Below are positions 21,159 to 33,607 of a DNA stretch of 64,000 nt, piece by piece; the first letter of the stretch is position 1, and the number at the start of each line of letters is the position of its first letter. Source of the DNA: Oscheius dolichura. Taxonomy: Eukaryota; Nematoda; Chromadorea; Rhabditida; Rhabditidae. Where the stretch lies: assembly GCA_932521035.1 (NCBI GenBank), contig OW051493.1:4092001-4156000 (forward strand), written 5' to 3'. The translations under genes were made by a program, and so were the position numbers. The notes beneath the pieces are model-generated. The model saw only the letters and a list, made by a program, of their open reading frames with translations. It searched no databases and had not been told where the DNA came from.

Positions 21159-22757
21159 ATGTTAACTCGGAGCGTGTGTTTAGCAGGACGGTTTACAAAA
21201 CTTGGTGCTAGATTTAATCATACATATTGTATCGACCGTAAGTCCTTTTGTTTATTGACGTTTTGTGTTTACAGCTTCTATTGGGCTTTCTGCTGACGTT
21301 GTAGAGGTGCAAAATGTTGCTAGAGATTTCGCTCGTAAAGAAATGTATCCGAACATGGCGGAATGGGATAAAAAGGTGCCCATTTTATCTTGTTTTAGAT
21401 ATTTCGTTTTAGGAGCATTTTCCTATTGATGTGCTGAAGAAAGCGGGTGAAGTAGGATTTGGAGCCATTTATTGTACAGAAGACTTTGGAGGCTCAGCAC
21501 TTAGTCGACTGCACGCGTCAGTAATTTTCGAACAGCTCTCGGCCGGCTGTGTATCGACCGCAGCTTACATTAGTATCCACAATATGTACGTACCTGGCGT
21601 TGAGATAGAAATGAGCTGATTAGCTTTAAGGTGTGCTTGGATGATAGACACTTACGGATCAGACAAAGTTCGTGAAAAGTTTCTTCCCGGAATGTCGACT
21701 TTCGAAACAAGAGCATCGTACTGCCTTACCGAACCAGATTCAGGTTTTTAAGGGATTACTAACATTATCTTGTTTTCAGGTTCCGATGCTGCTGCTTTGC
21801 GCACCAGTGCTAGGAGACAAGGGGACTACTATATTGTGAACGGTTCTAAAGCATTTATCAGCGGAGCCGGATCTTCGAATAAGTCGGTCTTTGTATGGTT
21901 AATGATTCATTCTATGTTTGCAGTTACATAGTTATGATGCGTCATGAAAACCAACCAGGGCCTAAGGGAATCTTCTGTATTGTCGTCGAAGATGGAACTG
22001 AAGGCTTTTCTGTCGGGAAGAAAGAGGAAAAACTTGGATGGAACACGCAACCAACAAGAATTATAACATTCGAAGACTGTAAAGTTAGTTTAAGCCTAGT
22101 TGACAAGCGTTTGTTCAGGTCCCGATTACAAACCAAGTAGGATCAGATAATATGGGGTTCAATATTGCAATGGCCGGATTAAACGGTGGAAGAGTGAATA
22201 TTGCGAGCTGTTCGTTAGGAGCAGCGCAACAGAGTATGGATCTAGCAATAGAGCATTTAAAAGTGAGTATTATGAATCATAATTTATGTGTTTATGTCTA
22301 TGATGTGTTTAGGTGCGCAAAGCATTCGGAAAACCCCTCTCACAATTTCAATGGAATGAATTCAAGCTTGCTGAATATGCCACGAAATTGCATTCAAGCA
22401 GGTTGAGCCCTCATTATAGTGTTATTCTTTCGTTTAAGAGTTCTAGTGCGTGATGCATGCCGACACATTGATGACGACACGCCACATAAGGCGGCGATGT
22501 GTGCTATGGCTAAACTTCATGCTACAGACAACTGCATTGAAGTAGACAGTTTGTTTAAACGCCGATCTATTGCAGAATAGGTTGTTAACGGCGCGCTCCA
22601 GATGTTTGGTGGATATGGTTACCTCAAAGACTATCCCATGCAGCAGTATCTTCGCGACCTTCGTGTTCATCAAATTTTAGAAGGAACCAACGAAATTATG
22701 AGATTGATTGTTGGACGGGATTTGCTCAGCGGTGAAACCTACTGGACTAGTAGATGA
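21159..22757 (+). CDS. ACAD8: Mitochondrial acyl-CoA dehydrogenase, isobutyryl-CoA dehydrogenase type
   Basis: Oxidises isobutyryl-CoA in valine breakdown in the mitochondrial matrix, passing electrons to ETF through FAD. The first 30 residues ([19 protein letters not shown]) are Arg-rich and hydroxylated, like a targeting peptide. Family blocks follow in order: [51 protein letters not shown] (FAD/substrate signature); [58 protein letters not shown]; and LEGTNEIMR with the catalytic Glu position. The HQILEGTNE block is nearest to ACAD8 among relatives; SCAD is the alternative. Length is about 415 residues. The ATG follows TAGCTTAG directly. Introns are 34-60 nt. Confidence 0.93.
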
Positions 22758-23349
22758 ATATTTTTTATAACTGGCATTTCAGCTACGATGATTTTAATGT
22801 TTTACATATCTTTGAAGAGTTTTATTAGGGTCTATTTGCACTTTTAAAGTTATACTGAATAAACAGTTTATAAACCGTAACACAGCACGGAATCTATTAC
22901 AGCAGTTTCCAAAAAGTAAAGATTGGACATTTTTTATTAATCCGGAAAAATCAGCTCGGCAATGAGGATGAATAGTTCAAACATGAAACTAGCGAGCAAA
23001 CGTTGAGATTGGGAGCAGTTGGATTATAATCGATAAAAACTGGTATCACCACTGCAAGCCAAATTGGCACGCAGGGAATTCCGGGCAATTATTATTACCT
23101 TGTTATGTAGTGGTTACATTTCACAGCTGACAAATTGTTATCGCCACCTCTATCACCGTTCGAATGTTGAACATTCCTCTTGTGAATCACCATTGATTAG
23201 CCCCAGCTCTTGTTTTCACGGCATTACCATTACCTACTGGGTTATGTAACACTTTGTAACACAATTAGTTGATATCATGTCCTAATTTCTCACTCTCATC
23301 CAGTTGTTTTCAGAGTTTTCGTAGATTTTCAGTTGTCATTTAGATACTA
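22758..23349. other. Intergenic region after ACAD8
   Basis: An AATAAA occurs at about 22858 (3' end of ACAD8). The rest is AT-rich, with no supported exon. Confidence 0.6.
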
Positions 23350-25439
23350 ATGCAAAATAATCATCAAAAACCATATTTGTAAGTTCGTGTTATTATCTGT
23401 GATCTCCAATCTTAGCAATGCTAAAAAACCAAAAAAGAATTCATACTATCATTGGCTATTGAATGAGGGTCGCTCTAGATTCAAACGAGAACACAGACGA
23501 GAGTATAATGATAAATCTGAAGAAGACAAAATGATAATAACTGAATACTGGCAGGTGACTTTTGTTATAATGACTATGGTAACATTGTAATTTAGGCATC
23601 ACAGAAGCGATCTCAACAGTCTCCTTGTGGTAAGTCTTTTTTGATTAGCTGTACTGAAGGCAGAAATAAATATGATTTTACGGATACTGAAGCAGTTGAA
23701 ATAGAAAAGGTTTCAGCCGAAAACAGAAATATTGACAGTAGACAACGACCAGAGCAACCATGCAGTAGTAATGCACGTTATTCCACAATAAATGAAAACG
23801 ATTTAACCGTAAGTATTTGTTTCTTTTACTCCTTCTAATGGTCTCATCCGAATCATTTTGCTAATATAGAGAAGAGCGGCTAAAGCATCTCCTCCTCAAA
23901 GCAGTGCGAAAAAGCCGACAAGTTTATCAGCAACGCGGAACGATCCTTATGTGAGTTCATATTTTTTGTTGTTTTAGGAAATGTTTACCAAAAACATCGC
24001 ATTTGACCATTTCTGATTTTTAGCTGGTCTCTGCGTCAAAGTTAGTTGCCACTTCTACAGAGCTACGAAAAAATATTGGTTCTATTTACAGGTTGAAATC
24101 ATTAACATCATCAGGTAGGACTTCTTTGTTTTTCTAATAAGTTGTGGTTTAGATTCAATTTTAGACGAAGTATTCACGGTTGTTGGTGTTACCACCGGCT
24201 ACTGTTATTATGAGCATGCAACTCTTACAACATACCCAATTCCTTTGGAAATATCAATTGTCAATTTCACTATACGCAAAGGTATTTCATATACTATTCC
24301 GTTAATTTCATTTGTTCAGGTATTAGCAGTCATCCTACAACTATTCATCTTGATATTCATCCGAAGGTTATTTTCAGTGACTTTTCTCAAGAAGACCTTA
24401 ATAATATTAAGGCAAATATGAAAAAGAAAGGTTGAACAATTTTCAAATAATAATATTGATTATAGCCAACTGGTATAAATTGCCCACGGGTAAATTCTCC
24501 GAAAATTTAAAAGACGTGACAATAGCATGGGAACAATTTAAACAAGCATGGGCCGATAATAACAACGGGAAAAGCAGAGTATTTTGCGAGAAAAACTCTT
24601 ATAACCAAGTGGTATCAATTCCTTTTTCAATGAAAACTGTTTTTAGATTAATACTTTACGGATACTAGCTGAGAAAAGCGGCGAAGAAGAATACTTTACT
24701 AGTGAAGATATAGTTTTTAGTTTAAACAAATTACAGGTAAAATTGAAAAGAAGATGATGGCCATAGAAGATTTTGCTCTTGGTCTTAAAGATGCTAACGG
24801 TAATCGTATTTCTGACGAAAAAGTACTAGAATACTTTGAAGTGCGTGCATTATTTATACTCGTATTCGATTGTTTCAGCCTTTCATATTTCCTCAAGAGT
24901 CTAAATATTTCTGTCATATTCATGCAATACTACCTTCAAGTGACACGAAAAAGTTTTACTGTCAACAGTCAGTGGCTGCAGTTACGATGTAAGTGCAATT
25001 CTCAGCATTAAACGCTAATACATAGTTTTCAGACATAAATTTTTCGAATATCTTTATGGAGAAAAATATTATCAAATGGACAAGATATTCCAAGAAACCG
25101 CGCACGCGATTTGTGCGATATTCATTGGTCCATCTGGCTCAGCAACTAATAGCAGGTTGGTAGTTTTTGTTTCTTTAATATTTCGAGTTTAGCCCACACA
25201 TTAAACGAGATAAGAAACCAGAAAACAACAACGTACGACTAACTGAACCCATCAGGGAGAATACTACCCACCGGAGATCACAAACGCGTGTAATCGATCC
25301 TATAGAAGCCGTCCTAGATGAAATACTTCAAGAAGAAGACACACCTACATTACAGTGGAAAATAATTCCAGAAGTAGTCATTCGAGCGACACCGCAATGG
25401 AAACCCGAAGAAGGTGTCTTTTTTGATCCATTCCGTTAA
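23350..25439 (+). CDS. MAEL: Maelstrom-like protein (HMG box plus Maelstrom domain)
   Basis: Maelstrom acts in piRNA-guided transposon silencing in animal germ lines; it carries an HMG box and an RNase H-like Maelstrom domain. Here the N-terminus (KKPKKNSYYHWLLNEGRSRF) fits the start of the HMG box. The Maelstrom domain is recognised by order and spacing: PIPLEISIVNFTIRKGIS (family PCEIGCVKYSLQEGI); SRVFCEKNSYNQVINTL...YFTSEDIVFSL (family IYCKSDDRTRVNWCL...LTVEDLVVGI); and FCHIHAILPSSDTKKFYCQQS near the C-terminus (family W HEE...CALA). Of the EHHCHC residues, E and the first C are clear; a later C-H-H-C group is present but shifted. About 12 short exons. The 3' end is uncertain: stop at 25437-25439, or a last exon reaching 25486 and overlapping LZIC. 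CATTTAG lies six bases before the ATG. Confidence 0.7.
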
Positions 25440-25482
25440 TTTATTTGCCATTTTTATCTGTTATATAGAGTATTTTTATTTT

Positions 25483-26249
25483 TCATAAGTCGTTTGAAAA
25501 TAATGAATTCGTGCAAATTCGTTTTACTGGAGCTTCTGATAATTCAAATGCAAAATCCTTTGTCTGGTCGGTGCTTTCAAGAAATTTCAGCTCTTTCGAT
25601 GATAAAGGATCGTGCAACTTTTGCAAGGCCATTAGAAGTTCTCGTTTCCTAGCCTCGTATTGTTTCTGCTGAATTTTAGCCAAATGGAGTTGAGTATCCA
25701 GCTGAAATGAAGCCTTCACAACCTATAGGTTACCCACCGCCACTAATTTTTCCCGAAGAGCAGCTGGTTGTTTATTCACAAACAGTGCCACTACTTCTGG
25801 AGTTTTGAAAGCTGCAGAAATAGCTGCTTGTATAGCCTGAATATCCACCTCGTTCTTCTGATTGTAACGATCATACAAATTTAGCAGCACTCAACTCATC
25901 AACCAGTGTGATATCCCCTTCTTGCAGCTTGTTGAGCGACTGATTCAGCTCCTGTAAAGGATTCTTTTACATCTCTTGTGTAATTGTGCAACCTTCAATT
26001 GAGCGAGTGTGTCATCCTTCAGTCCATTGTATTCCTCTTCGTCTAATTCAGCCCTGAAATTTTTTTGTGGTGTTCTTGGTACGGGATCTGTTGAACTCGA
26101 TAATTCGTTCCCAACTCTCGGTAACAAATGATACATAACAGACGCGTATTATTTTACCTTTCCGCTTCAATGTCAGCAAGCTGCTCGACCAGTCTGTTCA
26201 GTTGTTGGTGGAGATTCGCCACCAGAGTAGCATCAACTTCTTTAGACAT
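25483..26249 (-). CDS. LZIC: LZIC: leucine-zipper and ICAT homologous domain protein
   Basis: Six exons on the minus strand give about 180 residues. The N-terminal coiled coil (ATLVANLHQQLNRLVEQL, ELDEEEYNGLKDDTLAQLK) matches human LZIC (EEQLDRLMQQL, ELDTDEYEETKKETLEQL). It is followed by GDITLVDELSAAKFAIQAAI, SAAFKTPEVVALFVNKQP (family SQAFKTPEVIRLFAKKQP) and a C-terminal KRELLMALQKLHDPLSSKE. The ICAT-homology segment, which in ICAT binds beta-catenin, is intact. LZIC's own function is poorly known; links to Wnt signalling and DNA-damage checkpoints are reported for the vertebrate protein. It is convergent with Maelstrom, with stops 44 bp apart or overlapping. The start lies one base after CATTGCAG. 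Confidence 0.9.
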
Positions 26250-26347
26250 TCTGCAATGGCTCAATTATGATCATTTCGCCCTTTGCCCAAAGTCGATGGC
26301 AACAGAGCTCGAAATTGGAGTAGCCGGTCATTTGCTCGGGGCCAGCT

Positions 26348-26695
26348 CTACTGGCACACAGGCTCGGGCCTATCCCAACTTTCTGACTCAAATCGATTGG
26401 TTTTGGGACCCTTGTTCGAGATGTTCGTTCGAATAATGAGAAAAGTTCGAGGAGGGGAGTATGGATTTTCTTCGAACGCTGCTATTCGCCGTGCAACGCG
26501 ACCGTGCGGGGCCAGCGCTCGTCTGTACAAAATGGTCACATAATCAAGTTTTCTTGAAGCCAGTTTTTTCAAAAAAGCTTGTCTTCCCAATCGCTTCTGC
26601 TTATCTTTCCAACAAAATTTTGAACACGGATCAAAAAGGAGAAATTGACTAATTTTTCCATCCAACATCCTCAAAAGTTCCTTATCTTCCTCCAT
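26348..26695 (-). CDS. Hypothetical 115-residue basic protein
   Basis: An open frame of 115 codons opens with an ATG that directly follows GCCGCATAG on the minus strand, a spliced-leader-like acceptor. It ends 99 bp upstream of the LZIC start on the same strand, which is operon-like spacing. The N-terminal half (MEEDKELLRMLDGKISQFLL, then KQKRLGRQAFLKKLASRKL) is helical and basic. The C-terminal half is more GC-rich and Pro/Arg-rich and could be non-coding if the frame is interrupted by an intron near GTGACC at about 26537. I do not recognise a family. Confidence 0.4.
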   Translation of the reverse strand: MEEDKELLRMLDGKISQFLLFDPCSKFCWKDKQKRLGRQAFLKKLASRKLDYVTILYRRALAPHGRVARRIAAFEENPYSPPRTFLIIRTNISNKGPKTNRFESESWDRPEPVCQ

Positions 26696-26887
26696 CTATG
26701 CGGCGTGTCAATATTTCACTCCCAGATTTCAATATAAAATTTTCCGATTTAGGGAAACTGTTTGATAAGCGAAAAATGAGCCAAGCCTGAGTTCAGGCGA
26801 TGAAACTTGACGGATCAATCATCGAAACAAACGAGGACAAAGCAAGTTCCTTGTCGTTTATTTTTAAAATACCCGTTTCAGGAAGAA

Positions 26888-28942
26888 ATGCTTCGTAGTG
26901 GGCGATCATTCCTTTCAATAATTCTGGGAAGGCGACGGCCTAAAGGAGAAAAGGAGAACAAATCGAATAAAACGGTGATTCATTGTGTTTTTACCTAGCA
27001 ATAGTCAGAGGGCTTCTGCTCCCTTGACCAACAATCATTTTTCTCTTTTAGGGTGCCTCAATTTACCATGCTCTTGTAGTTATTTTCTTGGAATATTTCG
27101 CCTGGGGTCTGCTCACCGTCCCCGTTATAAATGTGGGTTGTCCCCCTCTCAAATCTATTCCAAAATGTTCAGGTGCTGGCCGAGACCTTCCCGGAGAATA
27201 AGTTCCTGATGAATGGTCTTGTCCTGGGAATAAAGGTAGGCGAGGGGATCCAGTCCCGAGTCCAATCCTTCCAGGGTATCCTCTCGTTCCTGAGCGCGCC
27301 CCTGATCGGTGCCCTGTCGGACGTCTGGGGCCGGAAAATCTTCCTCATCGTGACGGTTCTCTTCACCTGTATGCCCATCCCCTGCCTCAAGATCAGTCCT
27401 TGGTCAGTCATCCTCCTCCTCCCCCGCTCATCCTTCCGTCCGTTTAGGTGGTATTTCTCACTCTTCAGTATCAGTGGATTGTTTTCTGTGACGTTCAGTG
27501 TCGTCCTCGCTTATGTGGCGGACATCACCGACAAACAAGTTGTCCTCCTCCTCCTCCTCCCCTTACCGTATCCTTCAGGAACGATCCTCCGCCTACGGGC
27601 TAGTCTCGGCCACCTTTGCCGCCTCCCTGGTCACTTCTCCAGCCATCGGCGCCTACATCTCCGAGGTCTATGGAGACGAATGCGTCGTCCTTCTGGTAAT
27701 AGTTCTTCTCTTTCTGTTTATTTTCCCCCTTCAGGCCACCGTCGTCTCCCTCCTTGACCTGCTCTTCATCGTCCTCCTCGTGCCCGAGTCTCTTCCCCTG
27801 GACAAGGTCGCCAATGACGTGATCAACTGGCACGCCGTCGACCCGTTCATGTCCCTCCGGGTCATCTGGGAAGATAAATTGGTCTCCTGCCCTCGAAAAG
27901 TCTCACTCTGTCCTCCTTTCAGATAATGCAATTGGCAGGGATCGTCTTCCTCTCGTATCTGCCAGAGTCCGGCCAATTCTCCTGTTTCTTTGTCTACCTC
28001 AAATTGGTAGCTCCTCTATTAATTCAAGCGAAAACTGAATGTTCCAGATGATTGGCTTCTCTCCGGAGGCCGTGGCCGCCTTCATCGGCCTTGTTGGTAT
28101 TCTGTCCGTCGCCGCCCAGACAGGTCGGCCTCCTCCCCTCCCCTTCCATCCTCCTCCTTCCTTCAGGTGTCCTCTCGATGTTGACCAACTGGTGCGGGAC
28201 GAAGCACACGATCACCCTTGGTCTGTTGTTCCAGTTGGTCCAATTGACGTGGTACGGGCTGAGCACCAGGTGAGGCTGTCCTCTCCTCCTTTATAATCGC
28301 CCCCTTCCAGCTATTGGATGATGTGGGCGGCGGGCGTCTTGGCCGCGCTGAGTAGCATCACGTACCCGTCGATCAGCTCGTTCGTCAGCATCCTCGCGGA
28401 CAAAGACAAGCAGGGCACAGTCCAGGGGGTGATAACCGGCATCCGAGGGCTCTGTCAAGGTGTCTCCTGTCCTTTTCTCCTCCTTATTCCCGTTTCAGGC
28501 TTCGGCCCCGCCTTATTTGGCCTTGTCTTCTACATCTTTGACGTCAATTTGGACGACGAGAGTGCCCACATCGGGGTCCACTTCCCGCCGGTCCGGATTC
28601 GCCCCGTCCCGGTGAACGAGAAGATTCTGTCTCCCAGGAGGAATGAGACCGTCTGGGTGAGTGCCTCTCCTCCCTTCAATTTGATTAAATTTAGTCGGAT
28701 AAGCCGGCGTTTGATTGGCAACTGGTGCCTGGTCCTCCCTTCCTCGTCGGGGCCCTGCTCGTCCTCCTCGCCCTCCTCTGTAATGCCAACTTGTCGCCGT
28801 CTGCCGCCGGAAGCAAATACTTACGTCGGTAATTGCCCTTCCCATTAATTTTATTCATCCGATCTCTTCCAGCTCGCCATCTCTCTCTCGCCAGTCGTCT
28901 GATACTGTGCGATTGCTGCATAATGATTCCCACTCGTGCTAA
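26888..28942 (+). CDS. MFSD14A: Major facilitator transporter MFSD14/HIAT1
   Basis: The protein is a 12-TM MFS carrier, close to the hippocampus-abundant transcript 1 family of Golgi/ER-associated solute transporters. Landmarks in order: YHALVVIFLEYFAWGLLTVP; VLAETFPENKFLMNGLVLGIK; FLSAPLIGALSDVWGRK (MFS motif A); CMPIPCLKISPWWYFSL; FAYVADIT-type VLAYVADITDKQ; AYGLVSATFAASLVTSPAIG; VPESLP; WMMWAAGVLAALSSITYPS; and QGVITGIRGLCQGFGPALFG. This is a near-continuous match to vertebrate MFSD14A in order and length (about 460 residues). The C-terminal cytosolic tail (SPSLSRQSSDTVRLLHND) is Ser/Arg-rich. Start: the ATG lies six bases after CGTTTCAG. The gene is distinctly GC-richer than NUP85, ACAD8 and NOL6 around it. 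Confidence 0.94.
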
Positions 28943-29414
28943 AATTTACACGGTCACTACTCTTACTGTTTCCATCCTTTTTCATCGGGTTTTAACACTG
29001 CTCAAGCTGTGGTTCTGAGAGATATCGGTTTGCTTCCAAATGTGATATGTAATTCTTTAGTTTGCAATATTTCTGTTGGACTTTGTGATGCTGGCAAAAA
29101 ATACACGGTATATTTGTTCAAATTTATAAATTTTTAAAGACTACTTTGTTCCTTTCTCCATATGTTTGGCTTCGATAAATTCTTACCATACTTACATACA
29201 TGTACAGGGAAGACCAGAACAGCCCTGACCACAAAAGCAGAGATCTAGATCTTTTTTTTTTGATATCTTACTAAAAAGTGACAACGACTTTCGAAAATGG
29301 CATTTATGGCGTGTAAAAATGCCAGGTCTGTCACAATGATGTAACGGGCTGTGTTTTTCTCCCTCTTGCATATACTTTTCTCTATCTACCAAGCCATATT
29401 TTCAGGAGATATTA

Positions 29415-31971
29415 ATGGAACCAAAATATTTCGATGAATTAACCACAGATGGGCAAAATTTTTTCGACGTATACGATGAATACTTCAGGTATTTATATAA
29501 AAACAATTTGTAAACATTTTAGGCTTTCTCTCAAATCAAAAGAGTTTCAAATTTTATCGGCTAAGCATTGCCAAAATATTAAAAAAGACAATGATAAACT
29601 AAAGCATTTGTTACAAAAATGCTTTCATGTAAGTTTATCTTCTTCTCAAGCTATGTTTTTAGTTGTTTACAAAGGCATTGGAGAATAGATTCGAACACTT
29701 AGGGTTCCATTTCTTAAAAGGTTCTAACAAGGTTTGAAATTATTTTATAGCTTTCAAAGTTTCAAATGTTACAGTGGAACGTTTCATTGAAACTGAAACG
29801 AAATGAGACGTTTGATATTCTTATTGGTTTTAAAGTAACAAAGCATTGGGCAGAACCGATAACAGTAGGACCTGTTGCAAATGAGCCAGCTGCACAAGGT
29901 ATAATTTTGCAATTGAACTGAAATATCAAGCAGAATTCCGATCTTTTTGGCATGAAGCTACAGTTCTTCGGAAGTTCGCCGACAGCCGGGTATGCGAATG
30001 TATGGTATGGAATGATCATCCATCTTCATCTGTGGGAAGATCTATCCTAAGATTTCTTCTGAACAAGTATTTTCTCTGTGTTTTCGAATACATTTTTTTC
30101 AAGATATTTTAACTTATCCGAAAATGCATTGTCATGGAAAAGCTCATTTTTTGAAGAATCAGCTACTAAGAAACAAAAAGATAATATCGGTAGGTATACT
30201 TTAAAATAACACTATTATTTTTGTAATTTTTAGGACAATCCTATTTTGCATTAAGCACTATTCTACGCTCTCTAAAGGGCTTGCCGCTGGCTATCACAAA
30301 TATTCATCCTATAAGCCCGTTTTTACGGGATACGGAGGTTTGAAGACTAATATAAAGCAATTTTTTCATTCAGCCACATTCGGAACATACATACGCAGGA
30401 AATATAGGTGGAAAATTACAAGATGACCATTATATACCAACCAAACATGCAATTCCGAAATACACACCTTCTGTTGAAGTTTTTATCAAAATGGCATTTT
30501 CTACTAAATGGGGAAATGACGTCGAAGCTGTTGAAAAGTTGAATACAGCATTTTATCTGCAAGTAAGTCATTCTTTGCCTTTCTCAACTTTCAATAGATT
30601 GCAGAGCAATTGAGAAGTCATCATAAATTAATGTGTGTTCCAACAGAAAAACACCTTTTCGTTGTAAAGGATAACGTAGTGTTTCGTTTAGTGATAGCAA
30701 ATGATAAAATGCATAAATTATTGGAGGATAATGTTGAGAAATTAAAAGATAGTGGAATGCCACGAATTGAATCGTCACCTGAAGGGAAAGCGCTTGCTCA
30801 GTTTCGCAAAAGGTATCAATTTAGTGAAAAATTGCTATAAGAATACAAACACGTTTAGATTTGTATCCGAGACACATCTGGCCTCGTCGCTCCACTCCTT
30901 TTCTCTAAAAAATGGTTTCTTTTCTTCTACAGTTCAACTTTTAAAATTGTATGTTTCGCTTAGTTTGTTTTTCAAAATGGTTACAGATGGCTTGGCGCAC
31001 ACCAGATGTCTGCTGCAATATCTGACAATGCCCTAGAAATGATTGTCGCGGCTGCTCTTGAATGTAAAGAGAATACGTTACCAGGGTAACATCAGTTTAT
31101 TCATTTATTTTGTTTATAAAAACCTAGATCTGTTTTGTCTGCTTTTCGTAAATCTTTACAATTGATAGTAAACCATAATTGGGCTGCACAACCATTAATC
31201 GTTGACTTTGACTCCGCATGGAAAGGTATAAATGTTAAGTAACAGCTGATCTCTTTTTATAGAAGAAGATATCGAAAAACTATTGGATAATTTTATTAAA
31301 ATGCGTCCGGTTCTTTGCCCAATGGTAATAATCACGAATGAAGATCACGTAGGAACCAAGTATGTTTTACGAATTAGTTGTATACACTAAAACAGGTGGA
31401 CAAAGAATAATCCGTCGCCGCCTATGCTTAAACGTATAATATCCCTGGCAACAAACTCACTGAAGATCTTGAATGATGGAATGCTCGCATCTGAGGATGT
31501 TCATCTCTTAGGATCAATAATGCAAACAAGTCTTAGCCCGTATGATGCTATCATCAATCTTCATCAAAAATATGTATCCAGACGAACAAAAATTGTTGAA
31601 GAAGGAGATCTTAAGGTATATTTATTCTTTTGTAAACCTACTTACATTTTTTTAGGGTTTACCAGTCATGGATATTGATCTTGTAGAAGAGTTTGTAACT
31701 ATGCTAAGCAACTATTTTGGAACTACGGCTTTGTTCTTTTTTAACAGATACGGAGGCCAAACAATAGGGGTGAAATTTAATCCTTTCGAGGAAGAAGTCC
31801 CTGCGAAGGTACCTCACATAGATTATTTCATATATATTTTTTCAGATTTCAAGGTGTAATTTCCATTTTTCGTCTTCGCAAGATAAACTTGCATTAAATC
31901 GCGATGAAATTTTAGAAGATATCGCGGTATTAGGAAAGGATATCATAAAGTCAATACAAAAACAGTATTGA
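29415..31971 (+). CDS. NOL6: Nucleolar protein 6 (NOL6/Nrap), N-terminally short
   Basis: NOL6 (yeast Utp22) is a small-subunit processome component needed for 18S rRNA maturation. About 15 exons encode roughly 700 residues. Recognisable blocks: FDILIGFKVTKHWAEPITVG; EFRSFWHEATVLRKFADSRV (family EFRKFWG..AELRRFQDGAI); a block with FRLVIANDKM; WLGAHQMSAAISDNALEMIV; PLIVDFDSAWKEEDIEKLL; PVLCPMVIITNEDHVGTKWTK; SPYDAIINLHQKYVSR; FGTTALFFFNRYGGQTIGV; and LEDIAVLGKDIIKSIQ. The order matches the C-terminal part of NOL6 to its end. The animal protein is about 1,000-1,150 residues, yet only about 110 residues precede the FRSFW block here, so the first several hundred residues are missing. The ATG lies ten bases after ATTTTCAG. 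Confidence 0.85.
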
Positions 31972-32110
31972 CTATTTGTTGTTTCAGTTTTGTTATTTTC
32001 ATTGTTTTGTTATTGTTATGAATTTTGATGTAGATCAATTTTTTTGAACGGTGTTTGTACACATTATATTTCATGAATTCCAGTTGTTTTTGATTACTGC
32101 GTTCTTTTAG

Positions 32111-33422
32111 ATGACTGAAATAGATGCTTTAACTGACTTAATGTCAGATTCAAAAGTGGATCCTGCAAGTCTCGGTTATTTTCTCATTTTTCTTTGCAAT
32201 TTTATTTCCAGGCCAACATCCTCGTTTTTCGTTGTATAAAAATGTTACAAAAGCTGCTGAACAACAAGCAGATCGTCGCAAAGAGGTTTTAATATTAATA
32301 ATGTATTATGATTCTATTATAGGCTTTCGAAAGGCAGCGAGATCGTCGCTTTGATGCGCAAAATCACGTAAGAAATCTAGCGGAAAACCTTGAAAGTGAC
32401 GACGAGCCTGATGAAGCTATTGAAGTAGATTCTCCCGTGAAAAATGTGTCTAAGAGTGAATCACGAAAAAAGAGGTAGGTAAACTATAACCGAAAAATAT
32501 ATTCTTAAAGATATTCTAATGAATTAATGACCAGTGAATGGCTTGTGGATATTCCTGATAAGTTATCCAAAGAATGGATTATGGTCCCATCTCCGGTTGG
32601 CAGAAGAACTCTGGTTGTAGCAAACAAGGTATGCGTTGTTTTTTTTTTGCTGTTTAAACATTCTGTTTTTAGGGTGTTACTACAGTTTATTCTAAAGCTG
32701 GACGATTTATAAATCAGTTTAACTCGAAATTACCTTGTCGAAATAGTAAGTATTATTTTTATTATTCATACCGTTTTAGATAAATATACTATTCTTGACT
32801 GCATTCTAGACAAACATAAATTTTATATTCTTGACGTTCTTGCATGGAACAGTATGGTATGTTTTTTTCACTTTCTTGGAAATAATCATATTAGACATAT
32901 ACTGAATTTCCTTTTGATAATCGACGATTCTTCGTGCAGTCCGGTTTAGACGAATTCCCAGAAATGAAAATTGCATCTGGATCATGCAAGTAAGTTGTTA
33001 ATAAATTTATTATTTTCAACCCTGTTTCAGGTACACTTTCCATGGACTGCCTAGTTGTCATTGTTCGAAAGAAGAGATGGAGAAACTGATGCAAACAGAT
33101 TTTGAGTAAGTTTGATGTTGCTCATTTCATTCCGAGTTATTCAGATTTGATCTAGATGGCTTGCTTTTCTATCATTCCGAAGTAATGTATACTGCTGGAC
33201 AGAGTCCGCTTGTAGGATGGCTCAAACCTTGGATGTTACCTGAAATACTTAATATAGATATTCCTGCAAAGTAGGCATATATTTGTATCATTATATGTAT
33301 ACAATTTCAGATATACTGATGTAAACAAGGGGAATCTAAGCTCTTCTCAATTTATTGAACGATTCAACAAACAGCATAAACACGCCAGCCAAATTAGCAA
33401 AGACGAGGACATGTCACAGTGA
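32111..33422 (+). CDS. SNUPN: Snurportin-1, m3G-cap snRNP import adaptor
   Basis: Binds the trimethylguanosine cap of spliceosomal snRNPs and bridges them to importin-beta for nuclear import. The N-terminal importin-beta-binding region is visible as HPRFSLYKN followed by an Arg-rich helix (QQADRRKEALERQRDRRF). The cap-binding domain follows: WLVDIPDKLSKEWIMVPSPV, GRRTLVVANKGVTTVYSKAG, CILDKHKFYILDVLAWNSM, and YTAGQSPLVGWLKPWMLPEI (family YTPGSTPLVGWLRPYMV). Length is about 345 residues in ten exons. The ATG follows TTCTTTTAG directly, 139 bp after the NOL6 stop on the same strand, so the two may be co-transcribed and resolved by trans-splicing. Confidence 0.92.
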
Positions 33423-33607
33423 TCTAGCTTATTACCTGTAAATGAATTGCAAATACTTAGAATTGTTTAATGCAATGGTTTTATTCCAAAGATTTTTTGC
33501 ACGTAAATAAACTTCGATATTTGATAATTAGTCCTAAAGTGGTAAGTTAGCAAAAATGAAACGGATGTTTGTCTGCAATAAGTTCAACAGTTTTAGGTAT
33601 CGCTAGG

